Under the pieces are notes generated by a model. It was not told the DNA's origin, searched no databases, and was given only the letters and a program-made list of their open reading frames with translations. Below are positions 20,748 through 33,429 of a stretch of DNA of 64,000 nt, piece after piece. Every line of letters starts with the position of its first letter. Position 1 is the stretch's first letter. Location of the stretch: assembly GCF_032118995.1 (NCBI RefSeq), contig NC_092663.1, positions 8,432,001-8,496,000 of the forward strand, written 5' to 3'. A program made the translations under genes and the position numbers. This stretch comes from Asterias amurensis (lineage: Eukaryota > Echinodermata > Asteroidea > Forcipulatida > Asteriidae).

Positions 20748-21213
20748 TAGCATGTTTGGTATTAACTTCCCGAGAAGAAAAGTATCAACGTGTTTTGTAA
20801 CTTGTGTTGCTCATTTCTCAGGGGCTGCGGCGCCTCAGTTTGTGGTATTTAGGGGGAGGCTTTCTACTGTCATTGTCTTCGGACCCTGTAGGTTTCGGGT
20901 GTGAATCTGTGGACATTTTGAAAAAGAATATATCCTTGTTCTTGTGTATATATTGTTTGTGTATTTGCTTTTTACTTGCCATCTTTTGTTCTAATATTTA
21001 CTGCAATTTTAGAGTGTTTTATGTATAGTATATAAATGTGTACTTTTCTGTTAGGGCACATCTTTTTTTGATGACAGTTTGTTTTACTTTTGCCCTTCCC
21101 TGGACGCCATGTTCTTGTTTTATTGTTTGTCCGAAGAATTAAAATAAATAAACGTTTTGCCTGTTCAAAAACACTTTTAATTAAAATCACAGTAGATTTA
21201 AGATTATGTTCGT
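20748..21213. other. No gene; MITE half near 20805-20920
   Basis: 20805-20920 is a diverged half of the hairpin MITE seen at 11918-12282 ('TTTCTACTGTCATTGTCTTC', 'GAATCTGTGGAC'). Nothing else is recognised. Confidence 0.5.
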
Positions 21214-21320
21214 TTTAAAGGCAGTGGACACTATTGGTAATTACTAAAAACAATTATTGGAATAAAACCCCACTAGGTAACGAGTAATGGAGAGAGGTTG
21301 ATAGTCAACAGTATTGGAAA
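21214..21320 (+). mobile_element. Partial TTAA MITE (left end only)
   Basis: 'TTTAAAGGCAGTGGACACTA' starts the copy; similarity to the 13516 element is lost after about 21320. Confidence 0.75.
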
Positions 21321-21834
21321 CATTTTCGAATAATTGGAAATGGGTGGATTTAATTTTTGTCTGCTTATATTATATGAACAAGGTATACAAGTTGTTTTGT
21401 TCATGTAAAAAAAAACAATCTAGTTCTTTATGTTAGTTTCTATCTCAAGATGCACTTTTGTTTGTCAGAAAACTTGAATTCCTATTTATTTTTGAGATGA
21501 TTATGAATTTCTTTGAGAAAAACACAAAGTAAACATATCTCAACAATTGTTTTTAAATTTGAGCAGTAAATATATTTATTTGACAAAATGAAGCAAAATC
21601 TTTACATGACTCAATTGTTTATTGAACAAAAATTACCCAGCTCAGGTTGAACTATATTAAAGCCAAGGCAAAGGCAAAGTGATAGAGAAGACAACATAGC
21701 TTCCCCTGAATACTCAACCAACCCCTACGTTACACTATACACAGAAAGCAAAGGTAGGGGACATACATTTTTATATTCAAGTACGCGCTAATCCTCCAAT
21801 CAGATTGGCAGAATGGAGTGGTGATAAAAACCTA
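21321..21834. other. No gene seen
   Basis: AT-rich sequence without recognisable coding or repeat structure. Confidence 0.5.
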
Positions 21835-22062
21835 TATTGCACGGCTAATATCACTACCATGCGTCTTGTGTGTTCTATGTCACGCGCCAAGTTTGCTTGA
21901 AGATAAATACGTTATCACACGCGCGCTCGTGGAAATACGGAAAATATAGCGCGTCTGCGTCCCATATCCAACTCGGCCTTCGGCCTCGTTGGATATGGGA
22001 CGCAGAAGCGCTATATTTTTCCGTACTCCACTCGCGCTTGTGTGATAACTTATAATATAGAG
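21835..22062. mobile_element. Hairpin repeat, copy 1 (empty site)
   Basis: The core 21908-22052 is a long palindrome: 'GTTATCACACGCGCGCTCGT' and 'CCCATATCCAACTCGGC' pair with their inverses around 'CTTCGG'. The whole 21835-22040 segment recurs at 33430-33940, where another element has inserted. Confidence 0.85.
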
Positions 22063-22434
22063 AGGTTTCGCGTGACGTCACAATCGTCAGTTTTTGACAC
22101 CCGCCGCCATGTTGAGTACTATTATCAGCTGGCCTGTAATTAACATAACGCATAAACGGTGCAAACATCAAACCAAAGCAGTTCATGTTAAATGTAAATC
22201 GTAAGCCAGGAGACCGCGAATATTTTTTTCGGCAACCATCGATTATTTGGCACCAAGCGGGGCCTAGCAAAGGCTGGCAAACAATCTGAACCTGAATTTG
22301 CTTGTTTTGTTACGGATATGTAGACACACAGAAGCATAGAGCAGCCAAGATAACATTGACTTAATTTTTTTATAGTCTTTTGAGATGACACTTGAGTTTT
22401 GAACTTCCATTTCAGTCCCAAGTATGTTTTTGCT

Positions 22435-22799
22435 CAAGGCACTGGACACTATTGGTAATTGTCAAAGACCAATCTTCTCACTTGGTATATCTCAACATAT
22501 TTGTATGCAGAAAATAACAAACCTGTGAAAAGTTGCGCTCAATTGATCGTCGAAGTTACGAGGTAGCAACAAAATAAAAAAGTCGTGTGCTTTCAGATGG
22601 TTGATTTCGAGACCTCAAATTCAAAATCTGAGTTCTCCAAATCAAATTCGTGAAAAATTACTTCTCGAAAATTACGTTACTTCAGAGGGAGCCGTTTCTC
22701 ATAATGTTTTATTTTATCAACAGCTCCCCATTACTCGTTACCAAGTAAGGTTTTATGGTAATAATTATTTTGAGTAATTGCCAATAGTGTCCACTGGCC
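22435..22799 (-). mobile_element. TTAA MITE family copy, inverted
   Basis: About 365 bp, reverse orientation relative to 13516-13900, with both ends present ('CACTGGACACTATTGG' and 'CCAATAGTGTCCACTGG'). The terminal TTAA is degraded. Confidence 0.85.
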
Positions 22800-23031
22800 G
22801 TATCGTTGTTTTCTCTCTAACTTCACTCTCTTAAATTTAATTTTGACTTGCTTAGAACATCTTTGCTTTCTTCAATCTTGTCCTTTGTATATTGAAGTTT
22901 TTAAATGTGTACATGACATGTACAAAATGTTTTTCGGCGGACTTGCACTGATGGCACCGTTCAGATAAGACGTGCACCAACGGAGCTCCGCATTTACACG
23001 CATTTACACACATCCATACTACAGCTTGACC

Positions 23032-23776
23032 ATGGGACCGAAGAGGAAAGGGCCGAGGGCCCCGGCCAACGTGGAGCCAAACCAAGCTACATCGGGTGAG
23101 GACAGTCCGGACATCGACGACAGCAGAAAACAATCTGGAGCGGATTCATCGGACTTCAAAATTTTCGTCCGGGCTACACTTAACAAACTGGTGGAGGGGC
23201 AACGCCTTTTAGAGGCTCAACTTGGGGCCTCCATCGAGTTCAACAGCGAGAGGATCACCACACTCGAAAAAAAACAAAACGGAATTGGAGGGATACATCA
23301 GCGGTTGGAAACAAGAAGTCGGCACCTTAAGAGACCAACTAGACCGCCAACAGTCCGAAATTAATAAACAAGAACGTTTTTCGAGACGCAATAACTTTCG
23401 TGTTGTCGGAATGGAGAGAGTCGAAGGGGAAAACTGTCTCGAAAGAATTGAAGACCTGCTAATCGACAAGTTCCACTGGGTCGACGCACCAAGAATAGAG
23501 CGAGCTCATTGGGACGGTCAAGACAGAACCGGTAAGCCAGCCCATATTCTGGTTAAAATGCTGTCATACAGGGACAAAATTACAGTACTAAAATCCCATC
23601 GCTCTGCATTGGAGGGCCTACCCCTGTTCGTAGTTGACGACCTCACGGCGAAGGATAGAGCAGAGAGATACAAATGGAAAACGGAGGTGAAGAAACTGTA
23701 CGACCGCGGAACAAAGTTGCGTTTCTTTGCGGGTTTTTGGCGTAACTCTACGGGAGCTCAACACAAGTTTGACTAA
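23032..23776 (+). CDS. LINE ORF1, L1-type nucleic-acid-binding protein, one frameshift
   Basis: The start is ATG at 23032 in a good context ('ACCATGG'). The N-terminus is basic (MGPKRKGPRAPANVEPNQ). A coiled-coil-like segment follows, then an RRM-like region (RRNNFRVVGMERVEGENCLE) and a C-terminal domain (RIERAHW, ILVKMLSYRDK) like L1 ORF1p. The frame shifts once, at the A-run near 23267-23276, so this copy does not encode an intact protein. ORF1p of this family binds LINE RNA in cytoplasmic particles. Confidence 0.8.
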
Positions 23777-24472
23777 AAAAAAAACATCGTTTTTTCACGA
23801 ACAATAATTTAGTTGTGGAGCCATATCCAGACCTACATTTCCAGTAATAAGGTATCTTGATGTGTTGAACTTTTTCAGAGGTGTATGGTCCTTAAATAAG
23901 TTATAAGTTATATATTCATTTGCTGTTCACGTTTGGTTTATAATATAATCTCTTTTTGCTTTGGTTTTTCTTATAATCTGGTTAGGGTAGTTTGTTTTCC
24001 CTCGTTTTTCTACCTATCTGCCTGGTTTGCGTTAAACGTGGGTTTCAGTCCGTATTGCTACCCTTTGTTCTTATTTTTTTTATTTGCGGAGTTCCCAGGG
24101 GTCTTTTCTATGGCAAATTCCATCTAGCTTTGGTTTTTGGACGGGTTCATCAGTTACGTCACGGGTCCTTTTTGGTCCATGGGGGTGGGGTTGGGTTTGG
24201 GTTAGTGGTTTGGGGGAGGGTTTTTTGTCCAACCTTGTTTTTGGTTTTTTTCTGCCAGTGGCCCTTTTTTTGCTGGTTTGGGGGGGGGGGGTTTGGTAAT
24301 GTAAAAACCCTGGAGGAGGAAATATTCAGTACTAGTAAAACCTTTTTTTCTGTACAGTCAAAGCTTTCGTGTATACGATATGTAGAGAATGTTAAGGCTA
24401 TTGTGTTGGTTACATGGAATGTCAGCTTTCTTTCTATTATTGAGTTGCCTCTACTATTTCAAAGGATTGTAG
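23777..24472 (+). other. Inter-ORF spacer of the LINE
   Basis: About 700 bp, T- and G-rich, with G-runs around 24180-24295. No conserved frame. Confidence 0.6.
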
Positions 24473-25975
24473 ATGATTAACGGTCAAAGTACTTATATAA
24501 AGCAACGCCAGCTCCTATCCATAGCCTCTATGAATTGCCGTGGTTTGGCTGATCACACAAAAAGGAGGGATGTTCTGCATTTTTTGAAATCTAAGAAACA
24601 TTCCATTTATTGTTTGCAGGACGTCCATTGGGACAAAAATATTGAGAGTAGAGTAAGAGCTGAATGGGGGCTGGAATGCTATTTTAGTTCTTTTAAAAGC
24701 AATGCTAGAGGTGTGGCTATTTTGTTTAACAATAATTTCGAGTTTTATGTCCATAGGTCTTGCAACGATCCTAATGGTAATTTTTTGGCTTTGCATATTG
24801 AAGTGAGTGACATGAACATCACCTTGATTAATATTTATGGTCCAAATAAGGATGAGCCTTTTTTCTACGATGGTATTAGCAATACTATTAACACTTTTGA
24901 TAACCCCCACACGGTTATTTGTGGGGACTGGAACTTGGTTTTGAACGATAGTATTGATTGTATTAACTACGTGAATATCAATAACCCGTTAGCAAAGAAA
25001 AGAGTTCTCAGTCTTTGTGGTGAGCATGATCTTACTGACCCCTGGCGTATTCAGAATCCTACTACTGCTAGTTACACTTGGAGGCGGCATGATTCAGTGA
25101 AGCAGTCTAGATTAGACTTTTTTCTCATTTCTTCAGAAATGAACTCTAAAGTCACCGGTTGCGATATTAAGCCAGGGTATCGTACAGATCACTCCTTAAT
25201 AGACATTCAGTTTGACTTCAATCAAATGGATAGAGGGCCAGGTTACTGGAAATTTAACAATTCCCTTCTTTCTGATACGGTGTACGTTGATCAAATTAAA
25301 AATGCTATTAAAAAGGTTGTAGAAACTTATGGAGCCTTTCCCTATCTGCATTCCAACTTGGTTCACATCCATCCAAATGACATCCATTTTACTGTTAATG
25401 ATCAGCTCTTTTTCGAATCGCTATTGTTGGAGATTAGATCAAAAACAATCTCTTACGCTTCGTGGAAAAAGACAAGCAAAAATAAGAGAGAGTCCCACAT
25501 TGAGACAGCGATTCAAAGTCTTTCTTATCAAATTTCTCAGGGGGACTTAACAGTCACTGAAGAGCTTAAGTCAAAACAAACTGAGCTTATTGATCTGCGT
25601 AAAAAGAACATGGAGGGTGTTCTTATTCGATCTAAGACCCGCTGGATAGAAGAGGGTGAAAAACCATCACGGTATTTTTTTAACATGGAAAAACGCAAGA
25701 TGATTAATAAAACTATCAGTTCTGTTGTCAGAGATGACAACACTTATGCTAGTTCCTCCGGTGAAATCCTAAAGGAGTCTAGGCTTTTCTATAAAAAACT
25801 TTACTCTGAGGCTGAAAACTTGAACGACAGCAATTTGAGCTCCGTTTTTAATGGAGTTCCAGTTCTCTCGGATAAACAGCGGGAGAGTCTGGAAGGTCCT
25901 TTGTCATACCATGAACTCCTAAATGCCCTAAAGGGGAGCAAAAATGACAAGAAAGGGCGGACAATCATAATTTTT
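24473..25975 (+). CDS. LINE ORF2, N-terminal part: AP endonuclease and start of RT
   Basis: About 500 codons remain open. Endonuclease motifs: 'SIASMNCRGL', 'IYCLQDVHW', 'INIYGPN', 'ICGDWNLVL', 'RLDFFLIS' and 'RTDHSLI'. The linker 'KTRWIEEGEKPSRYFFNME' leads to the start of the RT domain (LLNALKGSKNDKKG), where similarity stops. The role in the family is to nick target DNA for target-primed reverse transcription. This frame ends in the inserted element, so no working RT can be made from it. Confidence 0.85.
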
Positions 25976-26346
25976 CTGGCAGCTTGCCGTTTAATATGAA
26001 AGTTAGTCAGAGCTTGTGTCAGTCAGGCCAATCAGGAATAAGTAAGCCTAGTAGTTTAGTGTACAACTTGGCAAACTCTAGTCAATATTCAGGGTATTCC
26101 ATACATAACAGGGATGGGGCATTGAGTAGGTTAGGAGGGACATCATCTTCAATAGAACTGGGTGGTGCCCAACTTTCAAATGCAGGGTGCAAAATAAGTA
26201 CAGTAGGGAGCAGTTGCATGTGGGGGTCCATTGATTGCACAGCGGGCTCTTGAAGCATACCGATGGCGGATAACATGCAGCATATGAATTAACCATCAAC
26301 TCCCTTGAATCCATTGATATCGGTTTGTAGCGAATTGGGCGAGGGC

Positions 26347-26540
26347 CTACCGCTAACCTTAAAAATTTAAAGATTATTCATAGCGAGTTTGTGGATTTTG
26401 CTGTGATCTTACAAAGAAGAGTGACCCTATAGTAGTACAAATAGCCTACCGCTAACCTTAAAATTTTTAAGATTATTCATAGCGAGTTTGTGGATTTCGC
26501 TGTGATCTTATAAAGCAGAGTGACCCTATATTAGTACAAA
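26347..26540 (+). repeat. 97-bp tandem duplication
   Basis: Two copies of a unit starting 'GCCTACCGCTAACCTTAAAA' and ending 'GTACAAATA', about 90% alike. Confidence 0.9.
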
Positions 26541-28357
26541 TAGCGGTCAAGACACAATAATTCTTGCTGGCTGTAAACGAGGGGGGTTTTATAATATGGA
26601 AAGATAATAAACACAGGCGTCCAATTACTTCTATACATTACATGGACCTCTGCATTTTTGACTTATGTAGCAGTGTATTTGCGAGCTCATCTCCATAGAA
26701 CACATAGAGTTATTGAAATAGTGTCAGATCGTACGCACAGAGAGCAGCAGCTCGTCCAATAAGGGGGGATGGCGCACTTTTAGAACGAGGCAGCAATTAA
26801 CACCAGTTAGATCATGGGCATAATTGACGATGAATTATGGGCATTGCACGTCACAGCACCATGTGTTAATCAAGCTCTAGAACAAAGTGTACATAAAGAA
26901 TAGAAGGGCAATACCAAGTTTCATTATGACCTTTCGGAATGATTGATCATTATTAGGCACTAATGGCCAGTTTCCATAAATCAAGGGGTAGCCTATTGCA
27001 TAATATTAAAATTAAAGACCTTTGCATCTTCTTCCATTTGTACATACGTATCTGGTATTTCATATGTTTAATGAATAGGGTGGTATAGATGGCCTTAGCT
27101 TTCGATCCAAACCGGACCCAGTTCAGAGGCATAAAACAAGTACAAACAAATACATATCCATTCATAGAAAAAGAGAGGGGAAATGGATTAAAGGAAGAAA
27201 GAAGCGGGAAAGAAAGAAGCGGGAAAATAACAGCCAATCAAAGTTTCTATTTCAGAAACAATTGGTGGCTATGAACCAATACGAGTAGAGTGGCGAGGAC
27301 AAAGGAGGTTTCATATGAAAGGATGGATTACTGGACCATAAAAGTGGTAAACGCATCGTTCGTTAACAATGCAGGGAAACATGAAAGGGTAGAATTAGAG
27401 AACAAGTTGCATCGTGATGCAATTAACAATGGTCAATTAATAGAGAAAAGCAAGATCAAAAGTACGATGGTATTAAAAATAGGTATGAGGGACCTGTGGA
27501 AAAAAGGGGGGTTACTTACATGAGAAAGTTATAGCTGTAACAAATATATAGGAACAACTTTAAAAAATTAATTTATACTTGAGTTACAGAATATAAACAA
27601 CATTATAGTTCTCAAGCAGAAGTGAAGTGGGGGTAACGGGAATTTATTTAACACCAGTGTTTATGTTTAGTCCAAAGGACTTGACTGTCTTGAGTTGGTG
27701 AATCCAGTGTGATTCTCTATGCTTGCAGTTATATTTCATATGTTCATAAATTGCACAAATGGGAGGATCCCAAGGGTAGTTTCATTGTTTCTAAGATGAA
27801 AGAGGATTGTAGACGCTTGGACCCTCGGCAAGATTCAAGATGTTCCATTACATTTCCAGTGCTGAGCAGTCCGGTTAGTTTTTACCGCCAGTCTGCAAAA
27901 TATTGAATTATTCGGTTGGGTCCTGAGGCGAATTAGAATAAATCTGCTTTATACTTGTTAAGTATAAAGAGTTACACGGTTCAATGGTTTGGCGGGAACA
28001 TTGAATAGGACTGGGTGCGGTACCCAGGGTAAGGCTTATCTGGCTATGCTATCAATATACACATTAAAGCTTTGTTAATTTAGTCTTTTTTTAGTCGTTA
28101 TATAGTTTAAGTATCATCGGTAACAGTAGCAGCTACCATAGCTTAGCAGGGAGGTCAGTACTAGCTTGAACCTGAAAGCGTTGATTTGCATAGATCAGGT
28201 GTACGTTTCCAATATCGGTTGGTTTTTCGTATCTGGCGGTCAACACAGCACTGATGTTCCATGGCAATGACACGTTGTGTCGTAAAAATGTCGGTACAAA
28301 ATGTAACGAACAATGGAGGCGGGCTAAACCGTAAAGCTTACGTATTTGAACAACAAA

Positions 28358-28790
28358 GGCGCATGATTAAAAATTATCAGTTGATCCGGTTATTCAAGTT
28401 ACAGGGTGTAATTATTGTCAGTGAAGACGAAAATTCGGTCGTTACAAAAAGTAACAAACATTATAATGTGGGACTAAACGTACAGAGTATGTACATGAGA
28501 TGAGAAGACGCATGATTAAAAATGATCGAGTGATCCGGTTATTCAAGTTACAGGGTGTAATTATTGGCAGTGAAGATAACAATTCGTAAAGTGGTTACAA
28601 AAAGTAACCCATTATAATGTTGGATTAAAATGTAACAGAGCATACACATGAAATGACAAGATGCATGATTAAAAATAGGTTCAATTACAGGGTGTAATTT
28701 TTACAGTGAATACAAAAATGTTCGATGCAAACGTAGAAGAGTGTGAAGATGAAAAGAGAAGATGAATGATTAAAAAGGAATCAGTTGCTC
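28358..28790 (+). repeat. ~145-bp tandem repeat, three decaying units
   Basis: Each unit has 'GCATGATTAAAAAT', 'TTACAGGGTGTAATT' and, in the first two, 'GTTACAAAAAGTAAC'. The units decay in order, and the third is shortened. Confidence 0.8.
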
Positions 28791-29585
28791 CGGTTGCAGC
28801 ATAGCTTGCAGACATCTTCATCCGGTTGCAGCATAGCTTGCAGACATACCATATTTGACTTATATGACCTTTATTAAAGTAGCATAGTTAATGTTTAAAG
28901 TATAATCAGCATATGAAGCTCTGCTGTTAAAAGCAGCATTCTTGGTTGCCCTTTTCGGTTATTCTGAGGGTGAGTGAGTTTACAACTCACGATGGCATAT
29001 TCCCGGGCGTTGCGTATTGGTGATATTTCCTTTAATCAGGAAGGGAATTTGCAAGTAGTTCTAAGATATTCAAAAACGGATCAAGTGGGTAAAGTTCAAT
29101 CATTTCTATTGACAGGAATGCCAATACTTCACCGTTTGTACATTGAGGGGGGACCCTATGTCAGCCAGACAAGTCAATCACATCTTAAAGTAGGGATTAA
29201 GGCCTTCAGGTAAACCCCACACCCTTTTCAGTTCATAGTTGCAGGATATGTTTGGGGTTCGGGAGGAACAAATCAAAAGTATGGGGAGATGGAAGTCTGG
29301 AGCACTTGAATCCTACATTAGGCCAGACTTAATGTTTTCAATTGTCTAAAAGGGGGTAGCTTGTAGCAAGGTCATAAATAAGCAGTGTAGACAACCGCTT
29401 CTTTAATTAGCATATTGCCGTTTAAGATAAATAATCATTTACAAGATTGGTGAATGTTGAGTTGGTTGTTAACAAATTGTGTACAACATTTTCAACTACA
29501 TACAAGACTTTGACAAGATAAAATATTGGTCAGAACAGATTACCCAGGCTGTTTTTCTTTGAATTTGTTTTTATACAGATGTTTA

Positions 29586-30165
29586 TCGGGGACAGTATCA
29601 TTCGCCACAGCAGCGGCACAGTGGTGGTACAGTGAAATGGAAAGGCGTGTCTGGGGCACGCCTGGACGGCTGGGACTAGGCTCAGGAGATACGGCAAAAG
29701 GCGAGGTCCCGACGGCAATAGTGTTACATCTAAGGATCAAAGATATCTTGAAGGAAAATTCGGGACAGATAACACTTAGGGTAAAAGGGAGCCTAAAGAT
29801 GTTCATCAATCCGATGCAAGAACGTGGGTACCGGGACAGTATCATTCGCCACAGCAGCGGCACGGTGGAGGTACAGTGACATGGAAAGGCGTGTCTGGGG
29901 CACGCCTGGACGGCTGGGACTAGGCTCAGGAGACTCCTGGCAAAAGGCGAGGTCCCGACGACAATAGTGTTACATATAAGGACCAAAGATATCGTGAAGG
30001 AAAATTCGGGACAGATAAGACATAGGGTAACAGGGAGCCTAAAGATGTTCATCAATCCGAAGCAAGAACGTGGATACCGGGACAGTATAATTTGCCACAG
30101 CAGCGACACAGTGGTGGTACAAGTGACATGGAAAGACGTGTCTGGGGTAAAGAGAGCCTAAAGGT
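29586..30165 (+). repeat. ~245-bp tandem repeat, about 2.4 units
   Basis: Copies start near 29588, 29831 and 30079 with 'GGGACAGTATCATTCGCCAC' and share 'GAAAATTCGGGACAGATAA'. Their position after the recombinase remnant could correspond to the direct terminal repeats of an Ngaro-like element. The long open frames read across them are by-products of repetition. Confidence 0.85.
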
Positions 30166-30284
30166 AATTAGGAACATCCTACCCAACACACGGTTAATTT
30201 GGTCAGACATTTTGTTAAGGGTGAAGTATCAAGGTAAAGTTAAAGGAGGGCAGAAAAACGCTGCACTTGGGATTTAAATATGTA

Positions 30285-30361
30285 TGCAAAGAAGATACTT
30301 CGGGAGATGCAAAAGGAAGATACTTCGGGAGATGCAAAGAAGATACTTCGGGAGATGCAAT
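30285..30361 (+). repeat. Short tandem repeat, ~23 bp unit x3
   Basis: Three copies of 'GAAGATACTTCGGGAGATGC'. Confidence 0.9.
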
Positions 30362-31480
30362 TAGAGGGCGCCATTCTACTGCAGGCAGCCATTTTATATA
30401 GCTCCTGCTTTTCCCGTAATTTTTCACCCTTTTAAGTCAACGTGTTTTATTATAAGTGTTCTTCTAGTCACCATCATCAAGTTAAATGTCTTGTGGACCA
30501 CTGGGATTCTTCTCAGCCTGTGAACTGTTTGCTGTTGATGTGAAATTTGTGTTCTCTATTTGATGTTCCCATGAATAGATACACTGTAGTGTATACATTA
30601 ACAGGTATGGATGGCCATTGAGAATTGTCCCGTTCCCCATATCATTGTGCCTTGACCACTACTTTGCTGCATTGCCACAGTTGAGTAAACCTTTCATGTG
30701 CACCGATATTGAGCACTAATAAGACGTTTCAACATACAAAGGTGATACTAGAATGGAAATAGCTGGGGTACGTGCTCTGCTACTATGCCTTCTGTGTGTC
30801 CTTTCTACTGGGACTACTACAATCCAAAATGGCGCCTTTACCGAACAATTTACCACCCAGAAACATGATTCATTTGGTTCCATCAAAATTTATCAGACGG
30901 GTTGACACTCGGAGAAAGTTTTGTAAAAAAGAAAATTAAAAAAAAAAAAAAAAAAAAGGGGGGTGTTTGGGCAAATTTTTATATCAAAATTTGCTTTGGC
31001 GGTAAGTTTAGGTTGTTCCTATAAACAAGGAGCTAATAGGCATTGTAGCCTGTGAGGAAGTGGTAAATTCATTTATGTGAATTGATATGGATAAATATGG
31101 TGGTAATAAAATGATGTGATTGTATATAAAGAAGTAGATTAATTTGGTACCTTCTTGGCAACTCGCTGGAAGTGGGAACCTCATTGACCCGGAGTTTTCT
31201 CCAGTCAATGAGTGCATTTATAATTATAATAATTGTAATTAGTCTGGTACCTTCTTTGGCAAATCGCCGAGAAGTGGGAACCTTTGCGGATTGGAAATTT
31301 ACCGTTCGCAAAGTGAGGGATTGGGACCCTTTGCGAATTGGTCGCAAAGTGTATTATAATGGGAACTGGTATACTTCTTTATGAGTGTGGATATCACTGG
31401 ATGGAATTAAATAAAGGGAAATCCCTTATATAATTATGAATGGGCGTTTTACCACCGAATTCAGAGTACGGAATAAATTA

Positions 31481-32426
31481 ACTCTAGGCAGAGTTCACTA
31501 CAACAACAAATCCTTGTGTCTGTGTATATTTATCAGGTGGTAATCAGAATATTATGGTCGGTAACAAAAAAATTAACTATAAACACTGGGCCAAAAAGGG
31601 TGTGAACTTCGTGTGTGACATTTTTGACACGCAAGGTGTGGCTCTTTCTCTTGTGGCATTTCAAAGGAAATTCAGGGTCAGAACAAATTTTTTAGAGTAC
31701 GGGGGCGTGGTCAATGCAATCAAACATTCCTTCCGTAATGTACTGAATGGAGAAACCACAGAAATTGCTCGCCCTTTTTTACCATTTAATTTTGAGACTT
31801 TGTTGATGGATATAAAGGGCTCCACCCGTCTGTACAGTGTTTTCACCTCCAGCAAAAAAGTTGTGCACAAGTTTATTGTTAAATGGGAAGAAAAAATTGG
31901 CGTGATTTTTCCGATTCCTCAATGGCACATTTTCTGTGGTTTACCCTTTAACTGTACATGTGACACCAAGTTACGTTGGTTCCAGTTTAGATTGGTGCAT
32001 AGAATTCTGGGTGTAAATTCCTTTCTTTCTAAAATTGGTCGGAAGAATTTTAATCTGTGTACTTTTTGTAAAAGGGAAGAAGAGACACTAGTCCACTTGT
32101 TTTGTAATTGCAAGGTGTCTCTGTATTTTTGGCGTCAGATAAAACACTGGTTGACTAATACACTGAACATTGACATTAATTTTGACAACACGACTAAGCT
32201 GTTTGGTGTCCTTAATAGAAAATGGTCTGCTCTCAATTTAATTCTCATTCTTTGCCGTTTTCATATTTATCGGATGAAGATGAACGACAGAAAGCCTTCA
32301 TTTGTTCTTATCAAAAAGGAAATAAATCATTATTTTGTAATGGAAAAAATTATCTTTGTTAAGAATAACAACTTAGATAAGTTCAATACCAAATGGGAGC
32401 CTTTTGTATTGCTATGTACCAACTAA
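31481..32426 (+). CDS. LINE ORF2, C-terminal part
   Basis: Open for about 315 codons to TAA at 32424-32426. It begins near NPCVCVYLSGGNQNI and includes 'NKKINYKHWAKKGV', 'FQRKFRVRTNFLEY' and the zinc-knuckle-like 'CTFCKREEETLVHLFCNC', all typical of the L1/Tx1 ORF2 C-terminus. It follows directly on the inserted element and precedes a 147-bp 3' UTR and poly-A. Confidence 0.82.
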
Positions 32427-32604
32427 ATGCCTTGCATAATCATCAAACTTCCTGTTTTTGCAATTTGCCATTTCTCTCTTAGTATCGTTCTATAAGTAGT
32501 GGGTTTTACCAGTAGTTTGTGTAGCTTTGTACATTGAAGAAACTTGAATAAATTTCCCCCTCCAGGGAAAAAAAAAAAAAAAAAAAAAAAAAATGTTTTT
32601 CGGC

Positions 32605-33427
32605 CTCTGGCCGTGAACATTTTAGTTTTATTGTGAATAAACCATCTAAAAATAAATCAAATCCCTATGCCAATGCATTTTGTCAACTTGAATCGCCCCC
32701 TTCAGATAGTTGAATCTAAAATATACCAGAGTGCCGATGAAGGAAAGCCAAATACCGCACCACCATTGCCGAAAACAAGTCCTACATTTTGCTAAAATCC
32801 CAGTTTCGATTTGAACAAAAATAAATTGTTTTCTACAGTGGTGGTACCGTGATTGTGGTAGGTAGTTGGTCCATGTCCACGTCCATACAAAATAAATAAT
32901 GTTTCGCAATAAGTGCGGCTTCAAGAGTAAAACTGCAAAGTTTGTTTACTTTCACGAGCAAATTTTCCTCATGTGCACCTCAGTCACCCATCCAATATGA
33001 CTGTATAGTGCATCAATGGATCTAAATGAGCTCAGAGTAACGGTACTTAATAACATCTGGATACGACACTGCTGAGAAAAGTTCAATGTTTGGAGACCAG
33101 TCGGCAGGTTTGAACTCTGGATCTTTGTAGTTTTAACAATTGTTGTTTTAACGAATGAATTCGTTAGTATTTTTCTCACATATCGACCGGCGTTGACTTT
33201 CATTATCCGGAGTTAATATTATGTGCTTGAAGTAATTCAATTGTTTTACCAAATTAAATACTGAAAGAAAACCTTCACCAAATATTTGTCTATCGGAGAA
33301 AAAAACAAGTTTCTCGGTTCAAACGTGCGTCTGCTGTAGCGAGCAGACGACGCGTTACCAACAAAAATAGTACTCAACATGGCCGACGGCGCGCAAAACG
33401 AACTTTTTGCGGGATCACGCAACCTCT
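32605..33427. other. No gene seen
   Basis: Unique-looking sequence between the LINE and the next repeat. Frames on the minus strand have no recognisable similarity. Confidence 0.5.
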
Positions 33428-33429
33428 CT

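Larger units (their letters stand above)
25976..31480 (+). mobile_element. Decayed tyrosine-recombinase element (Ngaro/DIRS or Crypton-like), fossil
   Basis: About 5.5 kb of non-LINE sequence inside LINE ORF2. Remnants of a tyrosine recombinase lie at about 27.7-27.9 kb (SYVHKLHKWEDPKGSF, SRCSITFPVL) and 28.9-29.35 kb (RYSKTDQVGK, GRWKSGALESYIRPD). It is heavily broken, with many interruptions. Several internal tandem repeats occur. No gag or RT is recognised, so Ngaro/DIRS and Crypton cannot be told apart; ends are approximate. It is older-looking than its host LINE, and the RT core of the LINE is missing at the junction. Confidence 0.6.
22939..32589 (+). mobile_element. L1/Tx1-like LINE, interrupted by a 5.5-kb element
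   Basis: Bounded by a 15-bp target duplication 'AAAATGTTTTTCGGC' at 22924-22938 and 32590-32604, with a poly-A tail of about 20 bases at the right end. It carries ORF1, a spacer, the AP-endonuclease half of ORF2, then about 5.5 kb of foreign sequence, then the ORF2 C-terminus. The short 5' UTR of 93 bp and the exact duplication indicate a full-length insertion. The reverse-transcriptase core is not found in the copy. Confidence 0.88.

Noticed and set aside
23992-24480. 162-codon hydrophobic frame between LINE ORF1 and ORF2
   Set aside because: It is a by-product of the T/G-rich spacer; no L1-type element is known to have such a protein there.
29540-30109. 189-codon minus-strand frame with internal repeats
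   Set aside because: The frame stays open because the ~245-bp DNA repeat is nearly in phase with itself; no protein similarity is recognised and the repeats belong to a decayed element.
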